DNA of 64,000 bases from Sphingosinicella sp. (GTDB lineage: Bacteria > Pseudomonadota > Alphaproteobacteria > Sphingomonadales > Sphingomonadaceae): contig NZ_JACESP010000004.1 in NCBI RefSeq assembly GCF_013911755.1, positions 83,501 to 147,500 on the forward strand. The letters run 5' to 3'. The translations under genes were made by a program, and so were the position numbers. Shown here one piece after another: positions 40,589 to 49,390 of the stretch. Within the stretch, counting starts at the first letter, position 1; every line of letters starts with the position of its first letter. The notes below the pieces were generated by a model that was not told the DNA's origin, ran no database searches, and saw nothing but the letters and a program-made list of their open reading frames with translations.

Positions 40589-41520
40589 CCGGGACGCCCC
40601 TTCCAAAAGCGATCGCCCAAGCCGCGAGCGACTGGATCCTCCGCCGCGAGGAGGGCCTCAGCGCGGTCGACGAACATGCTCTGGATGCGTGGCGCGCCGC
40701 TGACCCTCGCCATGAGGACGCGCTCCGCCGCATGGAGGCGCTCTGGTATGATCTCGACCGTTGCGTCGAAACCCGACCGGTGGCCGCAGCCGTCACGCAT
40801 CCGCGCCGCTTCGTGAGATGGTCCCAGGTGCCATGGGCCATCGCGGCCAGCCTGCTCCTGCTATGGCTCGGTCCGGGCGGTCACTGGTTCGCCCGCCTTG
40901 GCGCCGATTATGTTACCGAACCCGGCACCGTGCGAACCGTCGCGTTGGCGGACGGCTCTCAGGTCGTCCTCGACAGCGACACGGCTATCGCTGTGCATTT
41001 TACGTCAAGGAAGCGGGCGGTCAGGTTGATCGGCGGCCGCGCGCTTTTCGCTGTGGCGGCAGACAGGGACCACCCCTTCGTAGTGGAAGCTGCGAACGGC
41101 AGCGCGACAGCGTTGGGCACACGCTTCATTGTGGCGACCGATGGGACCACAGCCTCTGCGGTCGTCACCGAACATAGGATCGAGGTTCGGTCGGGAAATA
41201 CCAGCAAACGCCTGGGGCTGGGCGACGCGGTCGACTGGCAGGATGGCGAGGTCGGCCGCGTCCGGGCAGTCGATATCGATGGTAGCCAGGCCTGGACGCG
41301 GGGAAAACTCGTCGCAGCTGGCATGCCACTCACCGATGTCCTGCGCGAAGTGGGACGTTATCGGCGCGGTTATGTCCTGGCCCTCGGCGAGGCCAAGACG
41401 ATCCGGGTCAGCGGGGTCTTCGACCTTACCCGGCCTGACGATGCGATCGAGGCTGTCCGCAAAAGCCTGGGACTTCGCGAGACCCGGCTTACGGATCGGC
41501 TCATTCTGCTGCGGCGCTGA
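40585..41520 (+). CDS. FecR-type transducer, second cluster
   Basis: 311 residues, GTG start overlapping the sigma stop. Anti-sigma part: AASDWILRREEGLSAVDEHALDAWRAADPRHEDALRRMEALW. Membrane helix VPWAIAASLLLLWLG. Periplasmic FecR domain: TVRTVALADGSQVVLDSDTAIAV, GRALFAVAADRDHPFVVEA, ATALGTRFIVAT. C-terminal STN-interacting region RVSGVFDLTRPDDAIEAVRKSLGL. Confidence 0.9.
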   Translation: MTGTPLPKAIAQAASDWILRREEGLSAVDEHALDAWRAADPRHEDALRRMEALWYDLDRCVETRPVAAAVTHPRRFVRWSQVPWAIAASLLLLWLGPGGHWFARLGADYVTEPGTVRTVALADGSQVVLDSDTAIAVHFTSRKRAVRLIGGRALFAVAADRDHPFVVEAANGSATALGTRFIVATDGTTASAVVTEHRIEVRSGNTSKRLGLGDAVDWQDGEVGRVRAVDIDGSQAWTRGKLVAAGMPLTDVLREVGRYRRGYVLALGEAKTIRVSGVFDLTRPDDAIEAVRKSLGLRETRLTDRLILLRR

Positions 41521-41615
41521 TTTTTTGAGCGCGACACATACCCAAATCGGAGACCGTCCCGTCTTTGCTATTGAGTGTCGGTCGCATGTCGCGGCCGGCC
41601 GCAATATTCGGGGGA

Positions 41616-44111
41616 ATGATGATCCGTCCAGCGTCCGCGCTCGCCTTGCTGCTGTCCACGTCGCTTGCTGCCACACCAGCCCTTGCCCAAACGACACAGA
41701 CCACATCTGTCTCTGCCTATGCCATCCCGGCTGGCCCGCTCACCGCTGCGCTCAATCGCCTCGCGGAAGCGAGCGGACTGCAGATCTCCTATGAAGCGGG
41801 GTTGACCGAACGGCTAGCCACATCCGGTGTGGAGGGACGAATGAGCGCCGAGCAGGCGCTGTCCCAGCTGCTCAAGGGCACGGGGCTTTCCTGGCGCTGG
41901 CTGGACGGCCGGACAATTACCGTGGTCCGCGCATCCCGTGCCGCACTGGCGCTCGAGCCGGTTCTCGTCAGCGCGACGCCCGCTGCCGACGATAGCCGCA
42001 GCACCGCTTCCGAAAGCGCGGAGGGACGCTCCGCCCGCAGCAGGCAAGACATCATTGTGACGGCCGTTCTGCCCGACACCGCTGCGATCAGTGGGACCAA
42101 GCTTGCCATCCCGCTCATCGAGACGCCCCAGTCGATCTCGGTCATCGATCTCGACGAGATGCGGATGCGCAATGTCCTGTCGGTCGGCGACGCGGTCGCT
42201 TATAGCGCCGGCGTCTTCGCCAATGGCAAGGGCAACACCTATGGCGGCGATGCCGTCGCGGTGCGCGGCTTCGGCAATGACGGCACGACAGGCGCCGCCA
42301 TCAACACCTATATCGACGGCCTCCGTCTTGGCGGCACCGGCTATGTGACGGCCGGGCTCGATCCATGGCTCTATGAGCGCGTGGAGGTGGTCAAAGGACC
42401 GGCATCGGTCCTGTTTGGCCAGTCGGTGCCGGGCGGACTCATCAACATGATCAGTCGCCGGCCACAGGCGGAGTTCGGCGGGGAACTGCTGCTCCGCTAC
42501 GGCAGCTTCGATCGCAAGCAGGTCGGTCTCGACGTGACCGGCCCGGTCACGCAGGACGGCAGCCTGCTCGCCCGCTTTTCGGGGACGGCTTTCGAGACCC
42601 ATGACATCTATTCCTATTCCGACAGGAAGCGCGTCATGGTGGCGCCTGCGCTCACCTGGCGGCCGGACGAGCGCACCAGTCTCACGCTGCTCAGCCATTA
42701 CCAGCATGACGATTTCGCCGGATCGACGCTGAACTGGCTGCCGACGATCGGCACCATCATCGCCAACCCTTATGGGCAGGTGTCGCGGACGCTCTTCACG
42801 GGCGACCCCAATTACCAGCGCTGGGACCGCACGACGGCGTCGATCGGCTATCAGTTCGAACATCGTTTCAGCGACGCTGTCAGCTTCAACCAGGCGCTAC
42901 GCTTCACGCACAACCGGCTCGACAATCAAAACACATACATCTCGCGCCTGACCGCCGATTTGCGCACCGCCAACCGGCAGGCCTTCGGACTTCTCGAGCA
43001 TTCGAACGATCTCACCGTCGACACCCGCCTCTCGGCCCGGTTCATGACGGGCGGTCTCCAGCATCAGCTTCTCGGCGGTGTCGACTGGCAGCTGCTGAAG
43101 AGCGACACCTTGCGCGAGTTCGCGGTCGCACCGACGCTCGACATCTTCGCGCCAGTCTATGGCCAGACGATTCCTCCCCGCGTACAGTTCCGCGACCAGG
43201 CCTATCGCAACGAGCAGACCGGTCTCTATCTCCAGGACCAGATCGCCCTCGATCGCTGGCGCCTGCTGATCGGGCTTCGCCAGGACTGGGCATCGGGCCG
43301 CACGCGCGACAATCCCAGCGGTCTCAGCCAGACGCAAAAGGCTGACGCGCTCACCAAGCGCGCAGGCCTCCTGTATCTCTTCGACAATGGGCTGGCCCCT
43401 TATGTGAGCTATGCGGAATCCTTCACGCCGCAGGATGGGACGGACTGGCAAGGCAACGCTTTCGCGCCCGAACATGGTCGACAGGTCGAGGCCGGGATCA
43501 AATATCAGCCCAAGGGTGGTCGCAGCTTCGTAACCGCATCCATTTTCGACCTGCGCCGCCGCAATGTTCTCACCACCGATCCTGATCATCCGGACTTTTC
43601 CCGCCAGACCGGAGAGATTCGCATGCGCGGTTTCGAGGTTGAAGCCAATGTCGCTCTTGCCAAGACTTTCAGCCTGATCGGCAGCTACACGCTGCTCGAT
43701 CCGCGCGTGACCAGCAGCAACGACAGCGTGAGCGGCATCAATCCGGTGACGCGGCAGATCGAGGACCGCGCCCAGCAGGGGCTGCGCCCGATCGCCGTGC
43801 CGCGCCATACGGCCGCTCTCTGGCTGAACTATGATGCGCCGGCCGGGGTCGGCGCCGGAGCGGGCCTGCGCTATGTCAGCGCGAGCTGGGGCGATGACGC
43901 GAACCTTTCCCGCGTACCGGCTTACGTCCTCGTCGACGCTTCGCTCCGGTTCGAACTCGGGCACTGGATCACCTCGCTCAAGGGCCTGCAATTCTCGGTC
44001 AAGGCCAACAATCTGCTCGACAAGACCTATGTCGCGTCCTGCAGCGGGATCGACCGCTGTTATTACGGCCAGGCGCGCAACGTCACCGCCGATCTCTCAT
44101 GGCGATGGTAG
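41616..44111 (+). CDS. TonB-dependent siderophore receptor with STN domain, second cluster
   Basis: 831 residues from the ATG at 41616 (GGGGGA before; the next codon is also ATG). Signal peptide ALALLLSTSLAATPALAQ. STN domain (AIPAGPLTAALNRLAEASGLQISYEAG), plug (IIVTAVLPDTAAISGT, ETPQSISVIDLDEMRMR, RVEVVKGPASVLFGQSVPGG) and barrel ending in WRW. A FecA/FhuE-like transducing receptor. The DUF3649 gene overlaps its end by 13 nt. No ECF box like that of the first cluster was found upstream. Confidence 0.93.
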   Translation: MMIRPASALALLLSTSLAATPALAQTTQTTSVSAYAIPAGPLTAALNRLAEASGLQISYEAGLTERLATSGVEGRMSAEQALSQLLKGTGLSWRWLDGRTITVVRASRAALALEPVLVSATPAADDSRSTASESAEGRSARSRQDIIVTAVLPDTAAISGTKLAIPLIETPQSISVIDLDEMRMRNVLSVGDAVAYSAGVFANGKGNTYGGDAVAVRGFGNDGTTGAAINTYIDGLRLGGTGYVTAGLDPWLYERVEVVKGPASVLFGQSVPGGLINMISRRPQAEFGGELLLRYGSFDRKQVGLDVTGPVTQDGSLLARFSGTAFETHDIYSYSDRKRVMVAPALTWRPDERTSLTLLSHYQHDDFAGSTLNWLPTIGTIIANPYGQVSRTLFTGDPNYQRWDRTTASIGYQFEHRFSDAVSFNQALRFTHNRLDNQNTYISRLTADLRTANRQAFGLLEHSNDLTVDTRLSARFMTGGLQHQLLGGVDWQLLKSDTLREFAVAPTLDIFAPVYGQTIPPRVQFRDQAYRNEQTGLYLQDQIALDRWRLLIGLRQDWASGRTRDNPSGLSQTQKADALTKRAGLLYLFDNGLAPYVSYAESFTPQDGTDWQGNAFAPEHGRQVEAGIKYQPKGGRSFVTASIFDLRRRNVLTTDPDHPDFSRQTGEIRMRGFEVEANVALAKTFSLIGSYTLLDPRVTSSNDSVSGINPVTRQIEDRAQQGLRPIAVPRHTAALWLNYDAPAGVGAGAGLRYVSASWGDDANLSRVPAYVLVDASLRFELGHWITSLKGLQFSVKANNLLDKTYVASCSGIDRCYYGQARNVTADLSWRW

Positions 44112-44386
44112 ATCGGCGCGGGCCATCGCGGGGTGCAGTGCTCGGCCGGACGATCGCAGCGCTCGGCGGCGGCTATCTGCTGGCAAGCCTGTGGGCGTCG
44201 CTCCTCGCCATCGCCCTGCCGGGCCCTGCCGTGGAAGCAAGCCTTGCTGCCTCGCTGTCGGCCTATATTCTGTTCGTCCTCGTCGCGCTCTGGGCCTTTG
44301 TCCCCAGGCGCGGCTGGACAGTCTGGGCAAGCGTCGCCGGCGCAGCCACGGCCCTGTTTGCGCTGGGCAGCATGGTCGGCCGATGA
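44099..44386 (+). CDS. DUF3649 small membrane protein
   Basis: 95 residues with three hydrophobic helices (TIAALGGGYLLASLWASLLAI, SLSAYILFVLVALWAFVP, WASVAGAATALFALGSMV). DUF3649, PepSY and DUF3325 genes commonly follow siderophore receptors together. Overlaps both neighbours (13 nt with the receptor, ATGA with PepSY). Inner-membrane accessory of iron uptake; molecular role unknown. Confidence 0.85.
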   Translation: MAMVDRRGPSRGAVLGRTIAALGGGYLLASLWASLLAIALPGPAVEASLAASLSAYILFVLVALWAFVPRRGWTVWASVAGAATALFALGSMVGR

Positions 44387-45852
44387 AGGACAGTTTCCGG
44401 CAAAGCATGGCCTTCCTCCATGGCTGGGCAGGCCTTATTCCAGGCTGGCTGCTCTATGCGGTCTTCCTCACCGGCTCGCTGACCTACTATCGGCAGGAGA
44501 TCACACAGTGGATGCGGCCGGAGCTGACGGGCGTGACCGCCGATCCCAGCGCAGTACCCCATGCGCTCGCATGGCTTGGCGAACATGGGCAGGGGGCGAC
44601 CCTGTGGCGCATCGACCTGCCGACACCGCGCACTCCCGTCACCGAAGTCCTGTGGAAAGGCGATGGCGGCTTCGCCTCGCAGCTGCTCGACCCGCGAACG
44701 GGCGGTCCACTCCGGGTGCGCGAGACCATGGGCGGCGACTTCCTGTTCTATTTCCATTTCGATCTCAATGCGCCGGGCAGCGGCGGCCGCTGGCTGGTCT
44801 GTTTCGCGGCGATCATCATGCTGGTGGCGCTCATCAGCGGGATCGTAACCCATCGCCGCATCTTCGCCGACTTCTTCACCTTCCGTCCCCGCAAAGGACA
44901 GCGCAGCTGGCTCGATGCTCATAATGTCGCGGGAGTCGCCGCGCTGCCCTATCATCTCCTGATCAGTTTCACGGGGCTAGTCGCGCTCATGACGATGTTC
45001 ATGCCCTGGGGCATCGACAAGGCCTTTTCAGGCAATGTCAGCGCGTTCCGTAGCGCACTTGCGGAGCAGACGCCGATCACCTTCCCAGCGGGCCCCAGGG
45101 CGCCGCTTCGGATTGATGCGATGCTTACGGACGCGCGCAGCCATTGGCACGGCTCAGCGCCGGGGCGCATCCTTGTCGAGCATCCTGGGACAGCTGACGC
45201 CCTCACGACGATCGAACGGGCCGACCGCGATAGCATTTCCTATGATCTTGCCTGGCGGCGCTACCGGGCAGACGGCGCGCTCATCGACGCGCATGACAAC
45301 AGCGGGCCGGCCGTCGCCGCCTATCAATGGCTCTACGGCTTTCACCTGGCGCGTTTCTCGAGCGAGGCGATGCGGTTTCTCTTTTTCGCATCGGGTCTGC
45401 TCGCGACCGCCATGATCGCCACCGGCCTCATACTCTGGGTCAAAAAGCGCGCGGCGCGCGAGGATAGTGCAGAGAATCTTGCCGCGCGGATCAATGTCGC
45501 GGTAATCGCAGGCCTGCCCATCGGCGTCGCATCGCTGCTGACCGCCAATCGGTTGATCCCTTCCGACTTTGCAGGGCGCGCCAGTCTTGAGGGGGCAGCG
45601 TTCTTCCTGGCCTGGTTGATCATGCTGGTCCATGCGCTCTGCGTTCGACCAGCCCGCGCATGGCGGCAACAAGGGGTCGTGCTCGGCATTCTGTGTCTTG
45701 CCACGCCTTTCATACCGATCGAACCGACCGGTATTGGTCTTCTTGCCTGGATAGCGCGAGGCAATGCAGCACCATTAATGGTCGATGGGGCGCTGCTGGC
45801 GGCTGGCCTGCTGAGCCTTTCGGTGTCCCTCTTTCGGCCCCAACGCGCGTGA
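44383..45852 (+). CDS. PepSY-associated membrane protein, second cluster
   Basis: 489 residues. N-terminal FRQSMAFLHGWAGLIPGWLLYAVFLTGSL with the first His helix; GDFLFYFHFDLNAPGSGGRWLVCFAAIIMLVALISGIVTHRRIF; DAHNVAGVAALPYHLLISFTGL; AAYQWLYGFHLARF. The C-terminal third adds three more helices. Likely ferric-siderophore reductase in the inner membrane. Overlaps DUF3649 and DUF3325 genes. Confidence 0.88.
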   Translation: MKDSFRQSMAFLHGWAGLIPGWLLYAVFLTGSLTYYRQEITQWMRPELTGVTADPSAVPHALAWLGEHGQGATLWRIDLPTPRTPVTEVLWKGDGGFASQLLDPRTGGPLRVRETMGGDFLFYFHFDLNAPGSGGRWLVCFAAIIMLVALISGIVTHRRIFADFFTFRPRKGQRSWLDAHNVAGVAALPYHLLISFTGLVALMTMFMPWGIDKAFSGNVSAFRSALAEQTPITFPAGPRAPLRIDAMLTDARSHWHGSAPGRILVEHPGTADALTTIERADRDSISYDLAWRRYRADGALIDAHDNSGPAVAAYQWLYGFHLARFSSEAMRFLFFASGLLATAMIATGLILWVKKRAAREDSAENLAARINVAVIAGLPIGVASLLTANRLIPSDFAGRASLEGAAFFLAWLIMLVHALCVRPARAWRQQGVVLGILCLATPFIPIEPTGIGLLAWIARGNAAPLMVDGALLAAGLLSLSVSLFRPQRA

Positions 45853-46121
45853 ACGGCGTGATGCAGATCGGCGTGGCGTTTGCGTTGCTACTTCTGTGCC
45901 TGTCGATGAAGCGGCACCAGCGCGACGTCATCGGACGGACGCTGCAACCATCACTGTCGCGCTCGTGCAGGCGGACGGGAATATTATTGCTTCTTCTGTC
46001 AGCAGTGCATGCCTGCATCGGCGGCGCCATGGCGATCTTCGCACTCTTGGGGAGCGCCAGCCTGACGATCGTCGCAATCGCTCTGCTCCTGCCTGTCTGC
46101 GGAGTTCTAAGAAAGCGATAG
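45849..46121 (+). CDS. DUF3325 small membrane protein
   Basis: 90 residues from GTG at 45849, overlapping the PepSY stop (GTGA). Helices VAFALLLLCLSMKRHQRDVI, TGILLLLLSAVHACIGGAMAIF and SASLTIVAIALLLPVCG. DUF3325 follows PepSY genes in iron-uptake clusters. Last gene of the second iron operon. Confidence 0.82.
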   Translation: MNGVMQIGVAFALLLLCLSMKRHQRDVIGRTLQPSLSRSCRRTGILLLLLSAVHACIGGAMAIFALLGSASLTIVAIALLLPVCGVLRKR

Positions 46122-46205
46122 TTCCGACCAACAGCTGTTCGCTTAGTGCTGACGAAACAAAGTCGAAAGCCGCGACATAAGGCTGGCTCTGACCGGCAGG
46201 CATAG

Positions 46206-46236
46206 AAAAAGCCCGTCCCGATAACCGGGACGGGCT
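46206..46236 (-). terminator. Rho-independent terminator after the DUF7007 gene
   Basis: 11-bp stem AGCCCGTCCCG / CGGGACGGGCT, loop of 5, followed on the minus strand by TTTTT. It starts 4 nt past the stop at 46241 and ends the minus-strand operon that begins near 57 kb or a later internal start. Confidence 0.85.
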
Positions 46237-46240
46237 CCGC

Positions 46241-47044
46241 TCAGGCGGGAAGCATGGCGTGTCGGGCGGGATCGATCACGAAACCGTGTCGTCCGGCGCT
46301 ATATTCGGCGCAGGGCACGAGCCAGGCGCGGGTTTGCAACGCATCGCGCCGACCACCATTCGCGGCGATGGTCTCGACGAAACCCGGATGCTGTTTGGAC
46401 GTGACGGCGGAGATCACCACCCAGTCCGCCGCGTGTTCGCGCTCGAACCGCTGCCGGCCACGGGTGAACGAATCCTCGGCGCTCAGCACTCGGCCATGGA
46501 CGGCCTCCCAGGCATCGGGTTCCCAGTCGCGAAGCGTCCGGTCGGCAGATCGTTTCTCCCGGTCGGTGAAGAGGTCGGGGAAGCCGACCGCCACCCGCGC
46601 CCAGTCTCCGTCTTCCTCATACCACCCGCCCTTGATCCGCAAGGCCGGATGCAGCGCGGCGTTGCGGGCGCGATCGAGCTTGAACCCGCCATGCGAAGCG
46701 GTGGAATGGCAGACCACGCCTTCGGCATAGATGGTCGCGCCCTGCGACAGGCCCCAGGGCGTCGAGACACGCAGCCGCACCTCCTTGCGTCCCAGGGCTT
46801 CGCGCTGGGTGAGATGGCGCGCGACATCCTCAACATGCGCGCGAAAGCCCGCGGCATCAGGCACGATGCCCTCGCTGCCATAGACATCGGCTTCGCGCCA
46901 TTCCCCGATCGGACGCCGCAGCCGCCATCCCGACGCGAGACGCAGACCCGATGCGCCCGGCAGCGCGATATAGGCAAGGTCGCCGACCCGGGCCGCGAGG
47001 TGCCCGTCGGCGCTGGTGCCATAGTCCGGAAGGACCGCGCTCAT
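46241..47044 (-). CDS. DUF7007-like protein
   Basis: 267 residues. Sequence features: WRLRRPIGEWREADVYGSEG, VRLRVSTPWGLSQGATIYAEGVVCHSTASHGGFKLDRARN, HPALRIKGGWYEEDGDWARVAVGFPDLFTDREKRSADRTLRDWEPDAWE. I recall this pattern as DUF7007, a family of sphingomonad and rhizobial mobile elements without known function. ATG overlaps the stop of the 96-residue gene upstream. Confidence 0.72.
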   Translation of the reverse strand: MSAVLPDYGTSADGHLAARVGDLAYIALPGASGLRLASGWRLRRPIGEWREADVYGSEGIVPDAAGFRAHVEDVARHLTQREALGRKEVRLRVSTPWGLSQGATIYAEGVVCHSTASHGGFKLDRARNAALHPALRIKGGWYEEDGDWARVAVGFPDLFTDREKRSADRTLRDWEPDAWEAVHGRVLSAEDSFTRGRQRFEREHAADWVVISAVTSKQHPGFVETIAANGGRRDALQTRAWLVPCAEYSAGRHGFVIDPARHAMLPA

Positions 47045-47331
47045 GCTACCCTCCTGTCGCCATAAGCCAGCCTTGGCGCATGGTCGGGACCGTAACTGCG
47101 CGTTCGCGCGAAGCTCGGATCATCGGCCTCGTCGACCAGATACTCGGTGACCTCCTCGGCATAGTCGGCGTCGATCACGGCCGGATGGACCGGAATCAGT
47201 CCCACGGCGTTCCGGTCACCGAACACCACAGCGTCAGCGGCGCGCATGGCCGCGCGATGATCGCACGCATCGACCGCCACTTTGATCCGGATGGTCGCAT
47301 AGACATGCACGAAATGACGCAGCCTGCTCAT
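47041..47331 (-). CDS. Hypothetical 96-residue protein
   Basis: MSRLRHFVHVYATIRIKVAV, then DACDHRAAMRAADAV, IDADYAEEVTEYLVDEADD and a tail ending LAYGDRRVA. Overlaps both neighbours by 4 nt (ATGA), so co-translated with the DUF7007 and 157-residue genes. Family not recognised; the N-terminal VYATIRIKVAVDA looks like a short beta hairpin. Confidence 0.7.
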   Translation of the reverse strand: MSRLRHFVHVYATIRIKVAVDACDHRAAMRAADAVVFGDRNAVGLIPVHPAVIDADYAEEVTEYLVDEADDPSFARTRSYGPDHAPRLAYGDRRVA

Positions 47332-47801
47332 GCCGCCCTCCCGAGCCGAACGGGCGGCACGACGCTGTCGGGGGTCATGACCTCCTCCATGACCGCGCCA
47401 TGATAGCGATGCTCCGCGGCCCAGGCCTCGGCCGCAGCAAAGTCGGGCGCGAGATGGTGCAGTTCCTCGCGGCCATCGCGGCGCGACAGGATACGGACCA
47501 TGCCGGCCTTGGGCTGGTCGGCGATCTCGAACCGAAGCTGGCTGGTGACGGTGTAGATCCGGCGGACCACCATGGTGATGATGCCTTGGCTGCCATAATT
47601 GCCGAGATGGAGCGCGAAGGTCGCGGGCGACACAAAGCGGCCGGAATGACCGGCAGACCGCTCGACCAGACGCCCCATGCCATTCTCATCGTTCCAGGCG
47701 CGCAATTTGCGTGTGAACCTCTGGGGCGGACGCGGCTCGCCATTGGAGAAAGTGATCAGGCTGCCGAGCGGCGCGCTGTCATAGATATGCTGTGCGGACA
47801 T
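47328..47801 (-). CDS. Hypothetical 157-residue protein
   Basis: MSAQHIYDSAPLGSLITFSN, GEPRPPQRFTRKLRAWNDEN, FVSPATFALHLGNYGSQGII and PDFAAAEAWAAEHRYHGAVM. AAGGAG before the ATG. Preceded by a 12-bp hairpin (47821-47849). First of a three-gene coupled unit. Family not recognised. Confidence 0.7.
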   Translation of the reverse strand: MSAQHIYDSAPLGSLITFSNGEPRPPQRFTRKLRAWNDENGMGRLVERSAGHSGRFVSPATFALHLGNYGSQGIITMVVRRIYTVTSQLRFEIADQPKAGMVRILSRRDGREELHHLAPDFAAAEAWAAEHRYHGAVMEEVMTPDSVVPPVRLGRAA

Positions 47802-47820
47802 TTTTATGCTCCTTGAAACG

Positions 47821-47849
47821 CGAAAGCCCGGCGCATGGCCGGGCTTTCG
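47821..47849 (-). terminator. Intercistronic hairpin CGAAAGCCCGGC
   Basis: 12-bp stem CGAAAGCCCGGC / GCCGGGCTTTCG with loop GCATG, between a stop at 47877 and the RBS of the next gene. Similar stems recur at 48646 and 49878. Only a short TTTC follows, so termination would be partial; attenuation or mRNA-end protection is possible. Confidence 0.6.
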
Positions 47850-47876
47850 AGGGGGTGGTTGGGGAAGGGAAAAGGA

Positions 47877-48623
47877 TCAGGCGGACGCGGCGCGCGCGAG
47901 CCGGATGGCGGCCATGGCGGCGCTGAATTCCAGACCGCGAAGCTGCTCGTCGAGGTCGAGCGTCGGGATCAGCGCGGCGCAGGCCTGGCGGATCTGCTCG
48001 TCGCTGACCGTGACACCGGCGGCATCGGTGCCCTCATAGGCCTGCTGGATATCCGCCACCATGGAGCGGATCTCGGCTTCGTCGAGCGTCAGCACGGGAT
48101 GCTTGCCGTGCCCGGGCGCACAGCCAGGATCGCCATAGTCGGCGCGGTCAAGCAATTGCGCCTCCATCTCGTGGGTGGAACTCCAGAAGACATGGCCCGC
48201 CGTCACGACGGTGACACTGCCACCAAAACCATCGGGCTGCATCCTGGTGCAGGTCCAGGCGGAAGTGATGACGACATGATCGAGGGCATCGCAACGCCGC
48301 ACGATCGGTTGGAAGATATGCGTCTCGTCCAGATCGGACAGGTCGAGTTCCAGTTCGACGTCATCGGGACCGGCCTGGGCCAGTCGATCCCGCACAAAGG
48401 CGGTGATTTCTCCCTCAACGATGGTTTCGGCGGCAAGCAGTGTCTTTGCCTCCGCAATGTCGAGCGAGACACTGCTCGACGCACCTTCGCTGGCGAAGAA
48501 ATACAGCGCGTCGCCATCAGCCTCATGCTCGAACATGGCGGTGAGCAGGGCCAGTTCGAGCGGCGTAATCGCTCCGGCGGGAATGCTCGGGCGCACGACG
48601 GTCGGCGAATGGTAATCAGTCAT
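47877..48623 (-). CDS. Hypothetical 248-residue acidic protein
   Basis: ATG at 48623 with GGAGACC upstream. Acidic, with LTAMFEHEADGDALYFFASEG, DLSDLDETHIFQPIVRRCDAL, VVTAGHVFWSSTHEMEAQLL and a C-terminal helix LRGLEFSAAMAAIRLARAAS. Flanked by hairpins on both sides, so it behaves as its own cassette. No family recognised. Confidence 0.7.
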   Translation of the reverse strand: MTDYHSPTVVRPSIPAGAITPLELALLTAMFEHEADGDALYFFASEGASSSVSLDIAEAKTLLAAETIVEGEITAFVRDRLAQAGPDDVELELDLSDLDETHIFQPIVRRCDALDHVVITSAWTCTRMQPDGFGGSVTVVTAGHVFWSSTHEMEAQLLDRADYGDPGCAPGHGKHPVLTLDEAEIRSMVADIQQAYEGTDAAGVTVSDEQIRQACAALIPTLDLDEQLRGLEFSAAMAAIRLARAASA

Positions 48624-48645
48624 GATCGGTCTCCAGATATGCAAA

Positions 48646-48667
48646 AGCCCGGCGCGACGGCCGGGCT
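48646..48667 (-). terminator. Intercistronic hairpin AGCCCGGC
   Basis: 8-bp stem AGCCCGGC / GCCGGGCT followed on the minus strand by TTTT. It lies between DUF5983 and the 248-residue gene and could end the upstream transcript. Confidence 0.65.
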
Positions 48668-48700
48668 CGGTGGTTAAACAAGGTGAAGGGGGGCGCCCGG

Positions 48701-48970
48701 CTACCCCCAGTCGAAGACGGGAAGTTCGTCGATCTCGTCTGCATCGCGGTCGAAGTTGATATATTCCGCGCCGAGCGAGCGGGCGTGCGCCATGATCGCG
48801 GCAAGATCGTCCGGTACATCCTCGCCGGGTTCTTCGCTGGCCCAGACGGACCAGCCATAGGGCGTCGACGACGCGATCACGTCCGTCCTGTCGACATAGC
48901 TGCGCGCATCAGGCGAGAGGTGCGCCGTCGAGCAATCGAGGAAGAGCCGCAAAGGATAGATGGCGGTCAT
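48701..48970 (-). CDS. DUF5983-like protein
   Basis: 89 residues: MTAIYPLRLFLDCSTAHLSP, SSTPYGWSVWASEEPGEDVPDDLAAIMAHARSLGAEYINFDRDADEIDELPVFDW. The LDCSTAHLS start and PVFDW end are what I recall as DUF5983. The ATG overlaps the DUF6915-like stop (ATGA). Function unknown; common accessory gene of these elements. Confidence 0.75.
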   Translation of the reverse strand: MTAIYPLRLFLDCSTAHLSPDARSYVDRTDVIASSTPYGWSVWASEEPGEDVPDDLAAIMAHARSLGAEYINFDRDADEIDELPVFDWG

Positions 48971-49380
48971 GGTCCTTCTCCCGCTATGGGCGTCACCGCA
49001 GCGGGTTGCCGCTCCGGATCTCCGGTGGCGAACGGATCGACATCGCGATGGATCGGCTGCGCCCGGCCCATCCAGGGTTCGGGACGGATGCAGCGCACCC
49101 AGTCCGCAAAGCTGGGAATGAACCCGAGATCTTCTCGAACGTGCTGTTCGCCTATCTGCCGGACCGGAACAACCCGGCCTGTCGACACGGTGACGGTCGC
49201 TCCGAAGGCCCTCTCCAGTTCGAATATACCCTGAGCGTGGTGCCGGAGCGCACGATGACGGAAATCCGCTATGATCTCCTTGGAGGGTTGATCGAACCAC
49301 TGGTGCAGGGCCAGATAGTCTTCCGGCACGCCGCCCCATTTGCGAACCGAAGAGAGCGCGTGATGATAGCAAGGTCCCAT
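48967..49380 (-). CDS. DUF6915-like protein
   Basis: 137 residues from ATG at 49380 (MGPCYHHALSSVRKWGG). Conserved-looking parts: YLALHQWFDQPSKEIIADFRHRALRHHAQGIFELERAFG, VPVRQIGEQHVREDLGFIPSFADWVRCIRPEPWM. The His-rich RHRALRHHAQGIF and EQHV segments suggest metal binding. I recall the family as DUF6915. Earlier ATG at 49407 possible. Confidence 0.75.
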   Translation of the reverse strand: MGPCYHHALSSVRKWGGVPEDYLALHQWFDQPSKEIIADFRHRALRHHAQGIFELERAFGATVTVSTGRVVPVRQIGEQHVREDLGFIPSFADWVRCIRPEPWMGRAQPIHRDVDPFATGDPERQPAAVTPIAGEGP

Positions 49381-49390
49381 CGCTTCCTCC

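Noticed and set aside
41521-41615. ECF promoter for the second receptor
   Set aside because: A GGAGAC stretch exists, but it does not fit GGAAAA, 13 nt, GCATC; no promoter was called.
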